Of a DNA stretch of 9,128 nucleotides, positions 1 to 6,534 are shown one piece after another. A model generated the notes under the pieces. The model made no database searches. It was not told where the DNA came from and saw nothing but the letters and a program-made list of their open reading frames with translations. Position 1 is the stretch's first letter, and each line of letters starts with the position of its first letter. Made by a program: the position numbers and the translations under genes. The DNA is from Eggerthella sp. CAG:209 (GTDB taxonomy: Bacteria; Actinomycetota; Coriobacteriia; Coriobacteriales; Eggerthellaceae): contig FR884595.1 of assembly GCA_000436075.1 (NCBI GenBank), positions 11,669 to 20,796 of the forward strand, in the 5' to 3' direction.

Positions 1-134
1 GAGAGTATCGAGCACCCGTTTTTTATTTCCACAAGGCAAGGTTAAAACCGGTCGAATCTACTGCAAGCTCCTCCCTGATGAGCAAACAACCCAAGTGCAT
101 AAAGAAAGCCAATAACCGACAAGTAAGTTGAGAA

Positions 135-1106
135 CTAATGGTCTAGCTCCCCGCCATCGCGGAGTACCTGCATCATGTCTCGCGTTAACGAATAGTCTTC
201 GTCACAAGGAAGCTTATCTCTATCTATCCACTCGGCGCTCTCTAACTCATGATCGTCGAGCTTGATGCTATTCGAGCCATCAAGCTCGCAAAAGAAACCG
301 AAGAGCAGTGACGAGGAAGGAGGCCATGGCTGACTTTTGTAGTAGCGAAGATTCTTCACCCTAAGCCCCACTTCCTCCATTACTTCCCGGTGAACAGTTT
401 CTTCAACGGTTTCTCCCATCTCACAGAACCCGGCGATAAGGGCATAGCGCTTGTATTCACGGTTCGCGTAACGGGATACAAGAACCTTGTTGCGCTGCGT
501 ATCGACAATACCCACAATTACCGCCGGAAAGAGCTTAGGGAATTCCATGGCGCCACATTGAGGGCATCGCACCATGCGCTCCACCATGTCGTGTACCAAT
601 GGAGTTCCGCAACGGCCACAGAATCTACGCGCCGCATACCAAGCGTCGTATTCGAAACCCACTAATCCAGCAAATGCCCTATGCTTCGGACCGAATTGCT
701 TGAGCTGAGAAATTGGCATGAATTGCCATTTTGTTTGAGCGCATAGATCGTCTGCGCAGCCAATACAGCGGCCTTCAATTAATTCATCGAGAACGTTGCA
801 ATCTGTCTCGCAACGAAAGTAACCGGTGTCTCCAACCGTGAATAGGAAAACCGCTTCAGGCGTCATTCCGTCAGCTCGCTGAATTATTTCCGCAGAATCA
901 GAAACCACCGCGCCGATACTGTTAAGCATCTCAAATGTCAGAAAGCGCAACGTACCCTCCCTGGCTTCCCCTGAAGCGTTCTGAGCGGTGGTATCAACCG
1001 CCACAAGAACAGAAGAGCCTCGATATACAAGAACCCTGTCAGTAGGCTCTGGATTGATCCATGCAAAATCATTGCAAAATGAATAAGGCGCTATATCCTG
1101 CAGCAT
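135..1106 (-). CDS. nudC: Nudix NAD(H) diphosphatase, NudC type
   Basis: Probably hydrolyses NAD(H) to NMN(H) and AMP in the cytosol; the family can also remove NAD caps from RNA. The 323-residue product has the NudC layout. An N-terminal domain (about 1-155) is followed by a zinc ribbon with Cys163, Cys166, Cys181 and Cys184. Next comes a full Nudix box at 226-248 (Gly226, Glu232, Arg240-Glu241, Glu244-Glu245, Gly247), then SQPWP at 258-262, the signature that marks NAD(H) specificity. The usual Phe after SQPWP is Pro here. It is longer than E. coli NudC (257) and nearer the length of actinobacterial forms. Start ATG at 1104-1106 has a strong AAGGAGGT four bases upstream. The gene lies downstream of two terminators that close the ribosomal operon, so it should have its own promoter, which I could not identify. 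It uses AGA arginine codons, unlike the ribosomal genes. The family call is firm; the exact substrate is inferred. Confidence 0.85.
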   Translation of the reverse strand: MLQDIAPYSFCNDFAWINPEPTDRVLVYRGSSVLVAVDTTAQNASGEAREGTLRFLTFEMLNSIGAVVSDSAEIIQRADGMTPEAVFLFTVGDTGYFRCETDCNVLDELIEGRCIGCADDLCAQTKWQFMPISQLKQFGPKHRAFAGLVGFEYDAWYAARRFCGRCGTPLVHDMVERMVRCPQCGAMEFPKLFPAVIVGIVDTQRNKVLVSRYANREYKRYALIAGFCEMGETVEETVHREVMEEVGLRVKNLRYYKSQPWPPSSSLLFGFFCELDGSNSIKLDDHELESAEWIDRDKLPCDEDYSLTRDMMQVLRDGGELDH

Positions 1107-1129
1107 TGGTACCTCCTTGACGTACCAAC
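1105..1129 (-). promoter_or_regulatory. Hairpin enclosing the nudC ribosome binding site
   Basis: On the minus strand TTGGTAC (1122-1128) pairs perfectly with GTACCAA (1106-1112), with a G-U pair extending it, around a 9-nt loop. The loop and 3' arm contain AAGGAGGT, the nudC Shine-Dalgarno (1111-1118), and the first base of the start codon is in the stem. This could limit or tune translation initiation. The pairing is seen in the sequence; a regulatory role is inferred. Confidence 0.4.
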
Positions 1130-1159
1130 TTAGCGTACACCCTTGCCCTTAAGATAGCG

Positions 1160-1199
1160 AAAAAAGAAAAGCCCTGGAACGCAACAGCAATTCCAGGGC
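1160..1199 (-). terminator. Second (distal) intrinsic terminator after rplW
   Basis: Reading the minus strand, GCCCTGGAA (1191-1199) and TTCCAGGGC (1171-1179) form a perfect 9-bp stem with an 11-nt loop. A U-rich tract, TTTTCTTTTTT (1160-1170), follows. This is a textbook intrinsic terminator and backs up the one immediately before it. Confidence 0.85.
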
Positions 1200-1230
1200 A
1201 AAAAAGAACCGCTCCGAAGAGCGGTTCTTT
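1200..1230 (-). terminator. First (proximal) intrinsic terminator after rplW
   Basis: Reading the minus strand, AAAGAACCGCTC (1219-1230) and its perfect complement (1203-1214) form a 12-bp stem. It is capped by a very stable TTCG tetraloop and followed by a run of T. It begins 10 bases after the rplW stop codon, so the ribosomal operon really ends here and is not merely interrupted by the window edge. Confidence 0.9.
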
Positions 1231-1240
1231 GCTAGACAAC

Positions 1241-1528
1241 CTATGCCTGAGCGAAGATCTCGATCTGGTCGCCTTCAGCAACCGTAACCATGGCCTTCTT
1301 CCAGGTGCGGGTCTTACCAAGCTGATAGCGAACGCGCTTCGGCTTGGGCTTAACGTTAATGGTGTTAACCTTAACGACCTTTACATCGAAGATGGCTTCG
1401 ATTGCCTGAGCAATCTCGATCTTGTTAGCAGACTTTGCTACCTCGAAGGTATAGACATTGTTTTCCATGCCTTCATAAGAGTGCTCCGAAATGATCGGGC
1501 GAATGATTACCTCGCGGGGATCCTTCAT
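1241..1528 (-). CDS. rplW: 50S ribosomal protein L23
   Basis: L23 binds 23S rRNA domain III near the peptide exit tunnel and is the docking site for trigger factor and the signal recognition particle. The 95-residue protein has the family layout: an N-terminal IIRPIISEHS stretch (about 8-17), a central helix and strand with DVKVVKVNT, and the basic extended loop with KPKPKR. The start ATG overlaps the rplD stop by one base (TAATG), which implies translational coupling. An AGGAGGT Shine-Dalgarno (1538-1544) lies inside the end of rplD. It is the last gene of the operon here; two terminators follow at once, where rplB normally comes next. All lysines are AAG and all arginines CGC, typical of high expression. 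The identification is secure. Confidence 0.97.
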   Translation of the reverse strand: MKDPREVIIRPIISEHSYEGMENNVYTFEVAKSANKIEIAQAIEAIFDVKVVKVNTINVKPKPKRVRYQLGKTRTWKKAMVTVAEGDQIEIFAQA

Positions 1529-2151
1529 TATGCAAGCACCTCCTCGATGCGGGTCAGGGCAGCGTCAGTAAGAACGAGTGCCTTGTTATCGATGAAGTCG
1601 AGCGTGTTGAGCTCGGAAACGCCGATCACGCGAACCTTGGAAAGGTTGCGGAAAGACAGGAAGGTGTTCACCTCGTCATCGGGAACGATGATGGTAACGC
1701 GACCCTCAAGACCGAGGTTCTTCAGTACTTCGGCAGCCTGCTTGGTAGAAGGCTTCTCGAAGGAAAGCTGATCAACAACAACGATCTCGCCGTCGGCAAG
1801 CTTAGCGGAAAGCGCAGAGCGCATAGCCAGCTTTACAACCTTGGCAGGTACCTTGAAGGCATAAGAGCGGGGATGAGGACCGAATACGGTGCCGCCACCT
1901 GCCCATTGAGGAGCACGGATCGTACCCTGACGAGCACGGCCAGTACCCTTCTGGCGCCAAGGCTTCTTGCCGCCACCACGAACCTGACCGCGGGTCAGGG
2001 TGTCGTGGGTTCCCTGGCGCCTTGCAGCGCGCTGGGAGCGAACCACTTCGTGCATAACATGCACGTTAGGCTCAATCTCGAAGACTGCTGCGGAAAGCTC
2101 GGCGTCTTTGACCTTCTTGCCGCTCGCGTCCTTCATTTCAATAGTTGCCAT
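1528..2151 (-). CDS. rplD: 50S ribosomal protein L4
   Basis: L4 is an early-assembly 23S rRNA-binding protein whose long loop lines the nascent peptide tunnel; some homologues (E. coli) also repress their own S10 operon. The 207-residue length is normal. The glycine- and basic-rich tunnel loop spans roughly 52-86, with RGQVRGGGKKPW and RQKGTGRARQG as recognisable parts. The globular Rossmann-like domain follows, ending in TRIEEVLA. Start ATG at 2149-2151 has AAGGAGT (2161-2167) nine bases upstream. The gap to rplC is 26 nt, and it overlaps rplW by one base. Residue 44 uses AGG, one of only two non-CGN arginine codons I found across the seven genes of this operon. I see no canonical S10 leader directly before it, so L4 autoregulation cannot be judged. 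Confidence 0.97.
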   Translation of the reverse strand: MATIEMKDASGKKVKDAELSAAVFEIEPNVHVMHEVVRSQRAARRQGTHDTLTRGQVRGGGKKPWRQKGTGRARQGTIRAPQWAGGGTVFGPHPRSYAFKVPAKVVKLAMRSALSAKLADGEIVVVDQLSFEKPSTKQAAEVLKNLGLEGRVTIIVPDDEVNTFLSFRNLSKVRVIGVSELNTLDFIDNKALVLTDAALTRIEEVLA

Positions 2152-2177
2152 AATTTATAAACTCCTTCGCACCGTTC

Positions 2178-2798
2178 TTACGCCATGCGAACGCGAACTA
2201 CGCCATTCTTGCCGCCGGGAACTGCACCCTTGAGCATGATGAGGTTCGCCTCTTCGTCAACGCGGATTACTTCAAGGTTCTTGGTCGTAACGGTATCGCA
2301 ACCCATGTGACCAGGAAGGCGAACGCCCTTGAACACACGGGAAGGATATGCGCACTGGCCAACGGAACCGGGAGCACGATGGAAGTGTGCACCGTGTCCG
2401 CCAGGGCCGCCTGCGAAGTTGTAACGACGCATAACACCTGCGAAGCCCTTACCCTTAGAAGTACCGGTTACGTCTACCTTCTTCACCTCAGCGAATGCGG
2501 CAACGGTAACTTCTTCGCCAATAGCATGCTCGGAAGCATCCTCTACGCGAACCTCGCGGAGATGGCGAACAGGCTCAACGCCCTGCTTGGCGAAATGGCC
2601 AGCCATGGGCTTGTTGACCTTCTTTTCCTTGATGGTGCCGAAGCCGAGCTGAACTGCTTCGTAACCATCGGTAGCAGCGGTCTTAACCTGGCATACCTTG
2701 TTGGGGTCTGCCTTGATAACCGTAACAGGCGTAACCTGGCCGTCTTCGTCGAAGAGCTGGGTCATGCCGATCTTGGTACCGTAGATAGCGTTAATCAT
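2178..2798 (-). CDS. rplC: 50S ribosomal protein L3
   Basis: L3 is an initiator of 50S assembly, and its extension reaches the peptidyl transferase centre. The 206-residue protein begins MINAIYGTKIGMTQ, as is usual. The centre (about 115-166) carries the family hallmark: GKGFAGVMRRYNF, GGPGGHGAHFHR, GSVGQ and PSRVFKGVRLPGHMG. Gln148 is at the position methylated by PrmB in proteobacteria. It ends with the basic VVRVRMA. Start ATG at 2796-2798 lies 16 bases after rpsJ. A GGGGAG ribosome binding site overlaps the rpsJ stop, about 11 bases upstream, weaker and more distant than those of its neighbours; translation may be coupled to rpsJ. No anomalies were found in the rRNA-contacting core. Confidence 0.97.
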   Translation of the reverse strand: MINAIYGTKIGMTQLFDEDGQVTPVTVIKADPNKVCQVKTAATDGYEAVQLGFGTIKEKKVNKPMAGHFAKQGVEPVRHLREVRVEDASEHAIGEEVTVAAFAEVKKVDVTGTSKGKGFAGVMRRYNFAGGPGGHGAHFHRAPGSVGQCAYPSRVFKGVRLPGHMGCDTVTTKNLEVIRVDEEANLIMLKGAVPGGKNGVVRVRMA

Positions 2799-2814
2799 TC
2801 AGTATCACACTCCC

Positions 2815-3123
2815 CTACAGCTTGATCTCGATGTCAACGCCAGCAGGAAGATCGAGACGCATCAAGGAATCAACCGTGGAAGGGGTCGGATCCAGGATGT
2901 CGATCAGGCGCTTATGAGTGCGCATTTCAAACTGCTCGCGAGAGTCCTTGTTTACGTGCGGACCCTTAACTACGCAATAAAGGTTGCGCTCGGTCGGCAG
3001 CGGAATAGGACCGGAAACCTTAGCACCCGTCTTCTGAGCGGTGTCTACGATGAGCTTGGTGGACTGATCCACGATCTCATGATCGTAACCCTTCAAGCGG
3101 ATGCGGATATTCTCTTTAGCCAC
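2815..3123 (-). CDS. rpsJ: 30S ribosomal protein S10 (NusE)
   Basis: S10 is a 30S head protein that also acts as NusE in transcription antitermination. I place the start at GTG 3121-3123, giving 102 residues that begin MAKENIRIRLKGYDHE, matching the family's usual N-terminus and length. An ATG 12 bases upstream (3133-3135) would give four extra residues, but it is part of the Shine-Dalgarno GGAGGT (3128-3133) itself and is not a credible start. Family landmarks are GPIPLPT (about 37-43), HVNKDSREQFEMRTHKR and the C-terminal MRLDLPAGVDIEIKL. It follows fusA by 45 bases; many bacteria have tuf in between, but it is absent here. Confidence 0.96.
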   Translation of the reverse strand: MAKENIRIRLKGYDHEIVDQSTKLIVDTAQKTGAKVSGPIPLPTERNLYCVVKGPHVNKDSREQFEMRTHKRLIDILDPTPSTVDSLMRLDLPAGVDIEIKL

Positions 3124-3151
3124 TTTTACCTCCATAGTGAGCGGTGGGAAA

Positions 3152-3174
3152 GCTTTGAGCCCGAGGGCTTAAGC
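3152..3174 (-). other. Small hairpin at the fusA stop codon
   Basis: On the minus strand AGCC-CTCG-GGCT, with partial flanking GCTT/AAAGC pairing, makes a short stem-loop spanning the fusA stop and the start of the fusA-rpsJ spacer. No U-tract follows, so it is not an intrinsic terminator. It might be an mRNA processing or stability element, but it is weak. Confidence 0.25.
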
Positions 3175-5271
3175 GTTGCCACCAGCCTTGCTGATAATCT
3201 CTTCTGCCACGTTCTTGGGCACGGGCTCGTAGGTGTCGAACTGCATGGTGTACGTAGCACGACCCTGAGTGCCACTGCGCAGGTCGGTTGCATAACCGAA
3301 CATCTGGCTCAGCGGAACCTTAGCAGAGATGCAAACTGCGTTGCCACGCTGCTCCTGGCCCTGGATGAGACCACGGCGGCTGGGGATATCGCCCATAACG
3401 AAGCCGGTGTACTCTTCAGGAGTCTCAACCTCAACAGCCATAACAGGCTCGAGGATAACAGGATCGGACTTCTTCAGTGCATCCTTGATTGCCATAGAAC
3501 CAGCAACCTTAAATGCAGCTTCGGAGGAGTCTACATCGTGGCAAGAACCGTCGATGAGTTCAACCTTGATGTCCTCAACAGGGTAACCAGCCAGAACACC
3601 AGAGTTGAGTGCTTCCTGAATGCCCTTGTCGATAGCGGGGATGTATTCCTTGGGAACTACGCCGCCAACGATCTTGTTCTCGAAGACATAGCCAGCGCCA
3701 GCTTCCTGCGGATACATGTTGATGATGGCATGACCATACTGACCACGACCACCGGACTGACGAACGAACTTGCCCTCAGCGTTGAGTACTTCATGGCCAG
3801 GACGCTCACGGTAAGCAACCTGGGGCTTACCAACGTTAGCCTCAACCTTGAACTCGCGGAGCAGACGGTCAACGATGATCTCGAGGTGAAGCTCACCCAT
3901 GCCAGCGATGATGGTCTGACCGGTTTCATGGTTGGTAGAAACGCGGAACGTCGGGTCTTCTTCAGCGAGCTTCTGAAGAGCGATGCTCATCTTGTCCTGT
4001 TCTGCCTTGGTCTTAGGCTCAACAGCAATGTCGATAACAGGATCGGCGAACTGCATGGACTCGAGAATGATAGGAGCGTTCTCGTCGCAGAGCGTGTCAC
4101 CGGTGGTGGTGTTCTTCAAACCAACTACAGCAACAATGTCGCCAGCAGAGCAAGTGTCAACGTCGATACGGTTGTTGGAGTGCATCTGCAGAAGACGACC
4201 GATGCGTTCCTTCTTGTCCTTAGAAGCGTTTACCACGTAGGAGCCGGAGTCAAGAGTACCGGAGTATACACGCAGGTAAGTAAGCTTGCCAACAAACGGG
4301 TCGGTCATGATCTTGAATGCCAAAGAAGAGAAGGGAGCCTTCGGATCGGAAGGGCGCTCGTCTTCTTCGCCAGTCTCGGGGTTGGTGCCCTTAATAGCAG
4401 GAACATCAACAGGAGAAGGCATGTAATCAACAACAGCGTCGAGCAGCTCCTGAACACCCTTGTTCTTGTAGGAAGAACCTACGAATACAGGATGAAGCTT
4501 GCAAGCGATGGTGCCCTTACGGATGGCAGCCTTGAGTTCCTCAACGGAAACTTCCTCTTCCATGAGGACCTTTTCCATCAGGTCGTCGTCGCAGTCTGCA
4601 GCTGCTTCGAGGAGTTCCTGATGGTAGAGCTCTGCGTCTTCCTTGAACTCAGCGGGAATCTCGTCCATGGGCTCAGGGTAGGTCATGCCCTTGTCGTCGG
4701 CCTTGAAGTCCCATGCGGTCATGGTAACCAGGTCGATTACGCCCCAGAAGTTGTCCTCAGCGCCCATGGGCATCTGAGCAGCAACAGCAGGTGCATCAAG
4801 ACGGTCGCGCATGGTCTGAATTGCATGGAAGAAGTCAGCGCCAACACGGTCGTACTTGTTGATGTAGGCAATGCGGGGTACACCATAGCGGTCAGCCTGA
4901 CGCCATACGGTTTCGGACTGAGGCTGTACGCCAGCAACTGCGTCGAATACAGCCACGGAGCCGTCGAGTACGCGCAGGGAGCGCTCTACCTCAGCGGTGA
5001 AGTCAACGTGGCCGGGGGTGTCGATGATCTGGAAGCGGTATTCCTGACCATCCTTCTTCCAGAAGCAGGTGGTAGCTGCAGCGGTAATGGTTACGCCACG
5101 CTCCTGCTCCTGAACCATCCAGTCCATGGTAGCTGCGCCATCATGAACCTCACCGATCTTGTGCGTCTTGCCCGTGTAGTACAGGATACGCTCGGTAGTG
5201 GTGGTTTTACCGGCATCGATGTGAGCCATGATGCCGATGTTGCGAGTATGCTCCAGAGAAGTCTTAGCCAT
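3169..5271 (-). CDS. fusA: Elongation factor G
   Basis: EF-G is the GTPase that drives ribosomal translocation and, with RRF, recycling. The product has 700 residues, normal for canonical EF-G. G1 is AHIDAGKT (16-23), switch I has RGVTI (58-62), G3 is DTPGHVDF (84-91) with catalytic His88, and G4 is NKYD (138-141), where most homologues have NKMD. The domain IV region contains GGRGQYGH, and the end (RSGTQGRATYTMQFDTYEP) is typical of domain V. I start at ATG 5269-5271, preceded by GGAGAAGGA (5274-5282). A TTG 18 bases upstream lies before that Shine-Dalgarno, overlaps rpsG, and adds residues foreign to the family. Its position in a str operon argues for the housekeeping copy rather than a Tet(M)- or EF-G2-like paralogue. 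Every arginine I read in it is CGY. Confidence 0.98.
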   Translation of the reverse strand: MAKTSLEHTRNIGIMAHIDAGKTTTTERILYYTGKTHKIGEVHDGAATMDWMVQEQERGVTITAAATTCFWKKDGQEYRFQIIDTPGHVDFTAEVERSLRVLDGSVAVFDAVAGVQPQSETVWRQADRYGVPRIAYINKYDRVGADFFHAIQTMRDRLDAPAVAAQMPMGAEDNFWGVIDLVTMTAWDFKADDKGMTYPEPMDEIPAEFKEDAELYHQELLEAAADCDDDLMEKVLMEEEVSVEELKAAIRKGTIACKLHPVFVGSSYKNKGVQELLDAVVDYMPSPVDVPAIKGTNPETGEEDERPSDPKAPFSSLAFKIMTDPFVGKLTYLRVYSGTLDSGSYVVNASKDKKERIGRLLQMHSNNRIDVDTCSAGDIVAVVGLKNTTTGDTLCDENAPIILESMQFADPVIDIAVEPKTKAEQDKMSIALQKLAEEDPTFRVSTNHETGQTIIAGMGELHLEIIVDRLLREFKVEANVGKPQVAYRERPGHEVLNAEGKFVRQSGGRGQYGHAIINMYPQEAGAGYVFENKIVGGVVPKEYIPAIDKGIQEALNSGVLAGYPVEDIKVELIDGSCHDVDSSEAAFKVAGSMAIKDALKKSDPVILEPVMAVEVETPEEYTGFVMGDIPSRRGLIQGQEQRGNAVCISAKVPLSQMFGYATDLRSGTQGRATYTMQFDTYEPVPKNVAEEIISKAGGNA

Positions 5272-5282
5272 TATTCCTTCTC

Positions 5283-5753
5283 CTACCAACGATAGTGCGA
5301 GAATGCACGGTTGGATTCTGCCATCTTGTAGAGGTCTTCGCGCTTCTTGATGGATGCGCCGGTGTTTTCGGCTGCGTCCATGATTTCGCCTGCGAGACGC
5401 TCCTTCATGGTGTTTTCCTTGCGCTTGCGGGAGAAGTCAACCATCCAGCGAATAGCGAGGGTGGTTGCGCGGCGGGAGTTAACCTCCATGGGTACCTGGT
5501 AGGTAGCGCCACCAACACGCTTGGGCTTAACCTCGAGCGTGGGGCGGATGTTGTCCATTGCCTTCTTGAATACGGTCAGGGCGTCCTGGCCGGTCTTCTC
5601 TGCAACGATGTCGAATGCATCGTAAACGATACCTTCTGCGGTAGACTTCTTACCGTCAAGCAACACCTTGTTGATCAGCTGCGTGACCAAACGGTTGTTG
5701 TACTTAGCGTCCGGCTGCGTTTCGCGGCGGACTGCTGCTGCACGACGCGGCAT
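5283..5753 (-). CDS. rpsG: 30S ribosomal protein S7
   Basis: S7 nucleates assembly of the 30S head and lies at the mRNA exit and E site. The 156-residue protein starts MPRRAAAVRRE and ends in AESNRAFSHYRW, both diagnostic. In between are LINKVLLDGKKSTAE (about 26-40), the VKPKRVGGATYQVP beta-hairpin (about 75-88) and RWMVDFSRKRKENTM. Start ATG at 5751-5753 follows AAAGGAAG (5758-5765). The gap from rpsL is 46 nt; the stop lies 11 bases before the fusA start, with the fusA Shine-Dalgarno right behind it. In E. coli S7 represses translation of the str operon; no matching site can be claimed here. All arginines are CGY and all lysines AAG. Confidence 0.98.
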   Translation of the reverse strand: MPRRAAAVRRETQPDAKYNNRLVTQLINKVLLDGKKSTAEGIVYDAFDIVAEKTGQDALTVFKKAMDNIRPTLEVKPKRVGGATYQVPMEVNSRRATTLAIRWMVDFSRKRKENTMKERLAGEIMDAAENTGASIKKREDLYKMAESNRAFSHYRW

Positions 5754-5799
5754 ATATCTTCCTTTCGGTTTATGCGACTAACTGAATCGCGAGGGTTAC

Positions 5800-6174
5800 T
5801 TAGTTCTTGGGCTTCTTAGCGCCATAGCGGCTGCGTGCCTGACGACGGCTGTCGACAGCTGCGCAGTCGAGAGCAGCGCGGATGATCTTATAACGAACAC
5901 CAGGAAGGTCCCTTACACGACCGCCGCGGATAAGCACCATGGAGTGCTCCTGGAGGTTGTGACCTTCGCCGGGGATGTATGCGGTAACTTCCATGCCGTT
6001 TACGAGACGGACACGAGCAACCTTACGAAGTGCCGAGTTAGGCTTCTTAGGGGTGGTGGTGTACACGCGGGTGCAAACGCCACGCTTCTGGGGGTTGCCC
6101 TTGAGCGCCGGGGTCTTCTGCTTATCGACCTGCTTGGCGCGGCCCTTACGGACCAACTGATTGATAGTAGGCAA
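5800..6174 (-). CDS. rpsL: 30S ribosomal protein S12 with Arg at position 88
   Basis: S12 sits at the decoding centre and sets the accuracy of tRNA selection. The 124-residue protein has MPTINQLVRKGR at the start, TTTPKKPNSALRK (39-51), EGHNLQEHS (70-78), and RGGRVRDLPGVRY (83-95), the loop that carries the beta-methylthiolated aspartate (Asp89). The start codon is TTG (6172-6174), fixed by the conserved N-terminus and by AAAGGAGCT (6181-6189). Lys43 is wild type. Residue 88, Lys in most bacteria, is Arg here, encoded by AGG (5911-5913). All other arginines in the gene are CGT or CGC and all lysines AAG, so a single AAG-to-AGG change is likely. This substitution is known to give streptomycin resistance in other bacteria. 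First gene of the operon. Confidence 0.97.
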   Translation of the reverse strand: MPTINQLVRKGRAKQVDKQKTPALKGNPQKRGVCTRVYTTTPKKPNSALRKVARVRLVNGMEVTAYIPGEGHNLQEHSMVLIRGGRVRDLPGVRYKIIRAALDCAAVDSRRQARSRYGAKKPKN

Positions 6175-6220
6175 AGCTTCAGCTCCTTTTCTTTACTATC
6201 ACTTACTAACTTTGCTTTCT

Positions 6221-6241
6221 GTGCGTTCTGCAGATACGCAC
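6221..6241 (-). other. Dyad in the rpsL 5' leader
   Basis: GTGCGT (6221-6226) and ACGCAC (6236-6241) form a 6-bp perfect stem around a loop that includes the palindrome TCTGCAGA. It lies in the roughly 100-nt untranslated leader between the predicted rpsL promoter and start. A second small dyad, CGTTT/AAACG (6253-6269), and a repeated ACGCGAAAA (6240-6248 and 6267-6275) are next to it. Leader control of the str operon is possible but not demonstrated. Confidence 0.35.
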
Positions 6242-6278
6242 GCGAAAACATACGTTTCTACCCGAAACGCGAAAATGA

Positions 6279-6307
6279 ACTTTATCACCGGGTATATACC
6301 TTGTCAA
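6279..6307 (-). promoter_or_regulatory. Promoter of the rpsL ribosomal operon
   Basis: On the minus strand a perfect TTGACA -35 box (6302-6307) is followed after exactly 17 bases by TAAAGT (6279-6284), a 4/6 match to the -10 consensus. Transcription would start near 6272, leaving a leader of about 98 nt before the TTG start of rpsL. It is the best sigma-70-like promoter in the window and is placed as expected for a strong ribosomal operon. Confidence 0.7.
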
Positions 6308-6498
6308 ACGCCACGCACCCGGGCGTATCTATCTCTTCACAATCCGTTTTCGCTGGTAAATGAGCGATTAATGTATCGGCGCTCAGTAATTCCCTTCCAT
6401 TTTTCAAATAATTCTGGACTTTTTTATCCGATGCGAGAAGAGCTATTTACCGCTTATAGATGCCGAACGGCAAAACATTCCCGAAACCATTCCGAAAC
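6308..6498. other. Divergent intergenic region with dyads and a direct repeat
   Basis: No credible gene lies in the 449-nt gap between rpsL and panB. Upstream of the putative panB promoter there are three elements. TGAGCG/CGCTCA (6361-6385) is an inverted repeat with a 13-nt spacer. TGCCG-AA-CGGCA (6461-6472) is a compact dyad. ATTCCCGAAAC (6477-6487) and ATTCCGAAAC (6489-6498) are a near-perfect tandem repeat about 11-12 bases apart, one helical turn, reaching the -35 position of panB. The arrangement suggests regulator binding sites, but I recognise no known operator. Confidence 0.4.
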
Positions 6499-6523
6499 AC
6501 AAGCCTGCGTGTACAATACAGGC
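6490..6523 (+). promoter_or_regulatory. Putative panB promoter with overlapping dyad
   Basis: TACAAT (6512-6517) is a 5/6 -10 box. The -35 at 16-bp spacing, TTCCGA (6490-6495), is poor, so an activator may be needed. GCCTG (6503-6507) and CAGGC (6519-6523) form an inverted repeat around the -10, with palindromic TGTACA nearly at its centre; a bound protein would cover the -10. A start near 6524 would put the transcript about 11 nt before the first helix of the panB leader structure, which fits. Confidence 0.4.
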
Positions 6524-6534
6524 ATCGAAACAAC

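Noticed and set aside
1..134. T-run at 19-24 after GCACCCG, as a terminator of a plus-strand gene outside the window
   Set aside because: Only the possible 3' arm is inside the window and no partner arm is visible; it cannot be supported. I see nothing else in this stretch.
3124..3135. ATG start for rpsJ four codons upstream
   Set aside because: This ATG is embedded in the Shine-Dalgarno ATGGAGGT; the GTG at 3121-3123 gives the conserved S10 N-terminus and length.
5272..5289. TTG start for fusA six codons upstream
   Set aside because: It overlaps the end of rpsG and precedes the GGAGAAGGA ribosome binding site; EF-G starts at the ATG 5269-5271.
2914..5295. Very long open frame (793 codons) on the plus strand opposite fusA
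   Set aside because: It is the antisense shadow of fusA, kept open by that gene's biased codon use. The translation has no recognisable domain, no ribosome binding site of note, and also runs antisense into the end of rpsJ.
5774..5790. GCGA/TCGC dyad between rpsL and rpsG as an S7 regulatory site
   Set aside because: Only 4 bp with a 9-nt loop; too weak to distinguish from chance.
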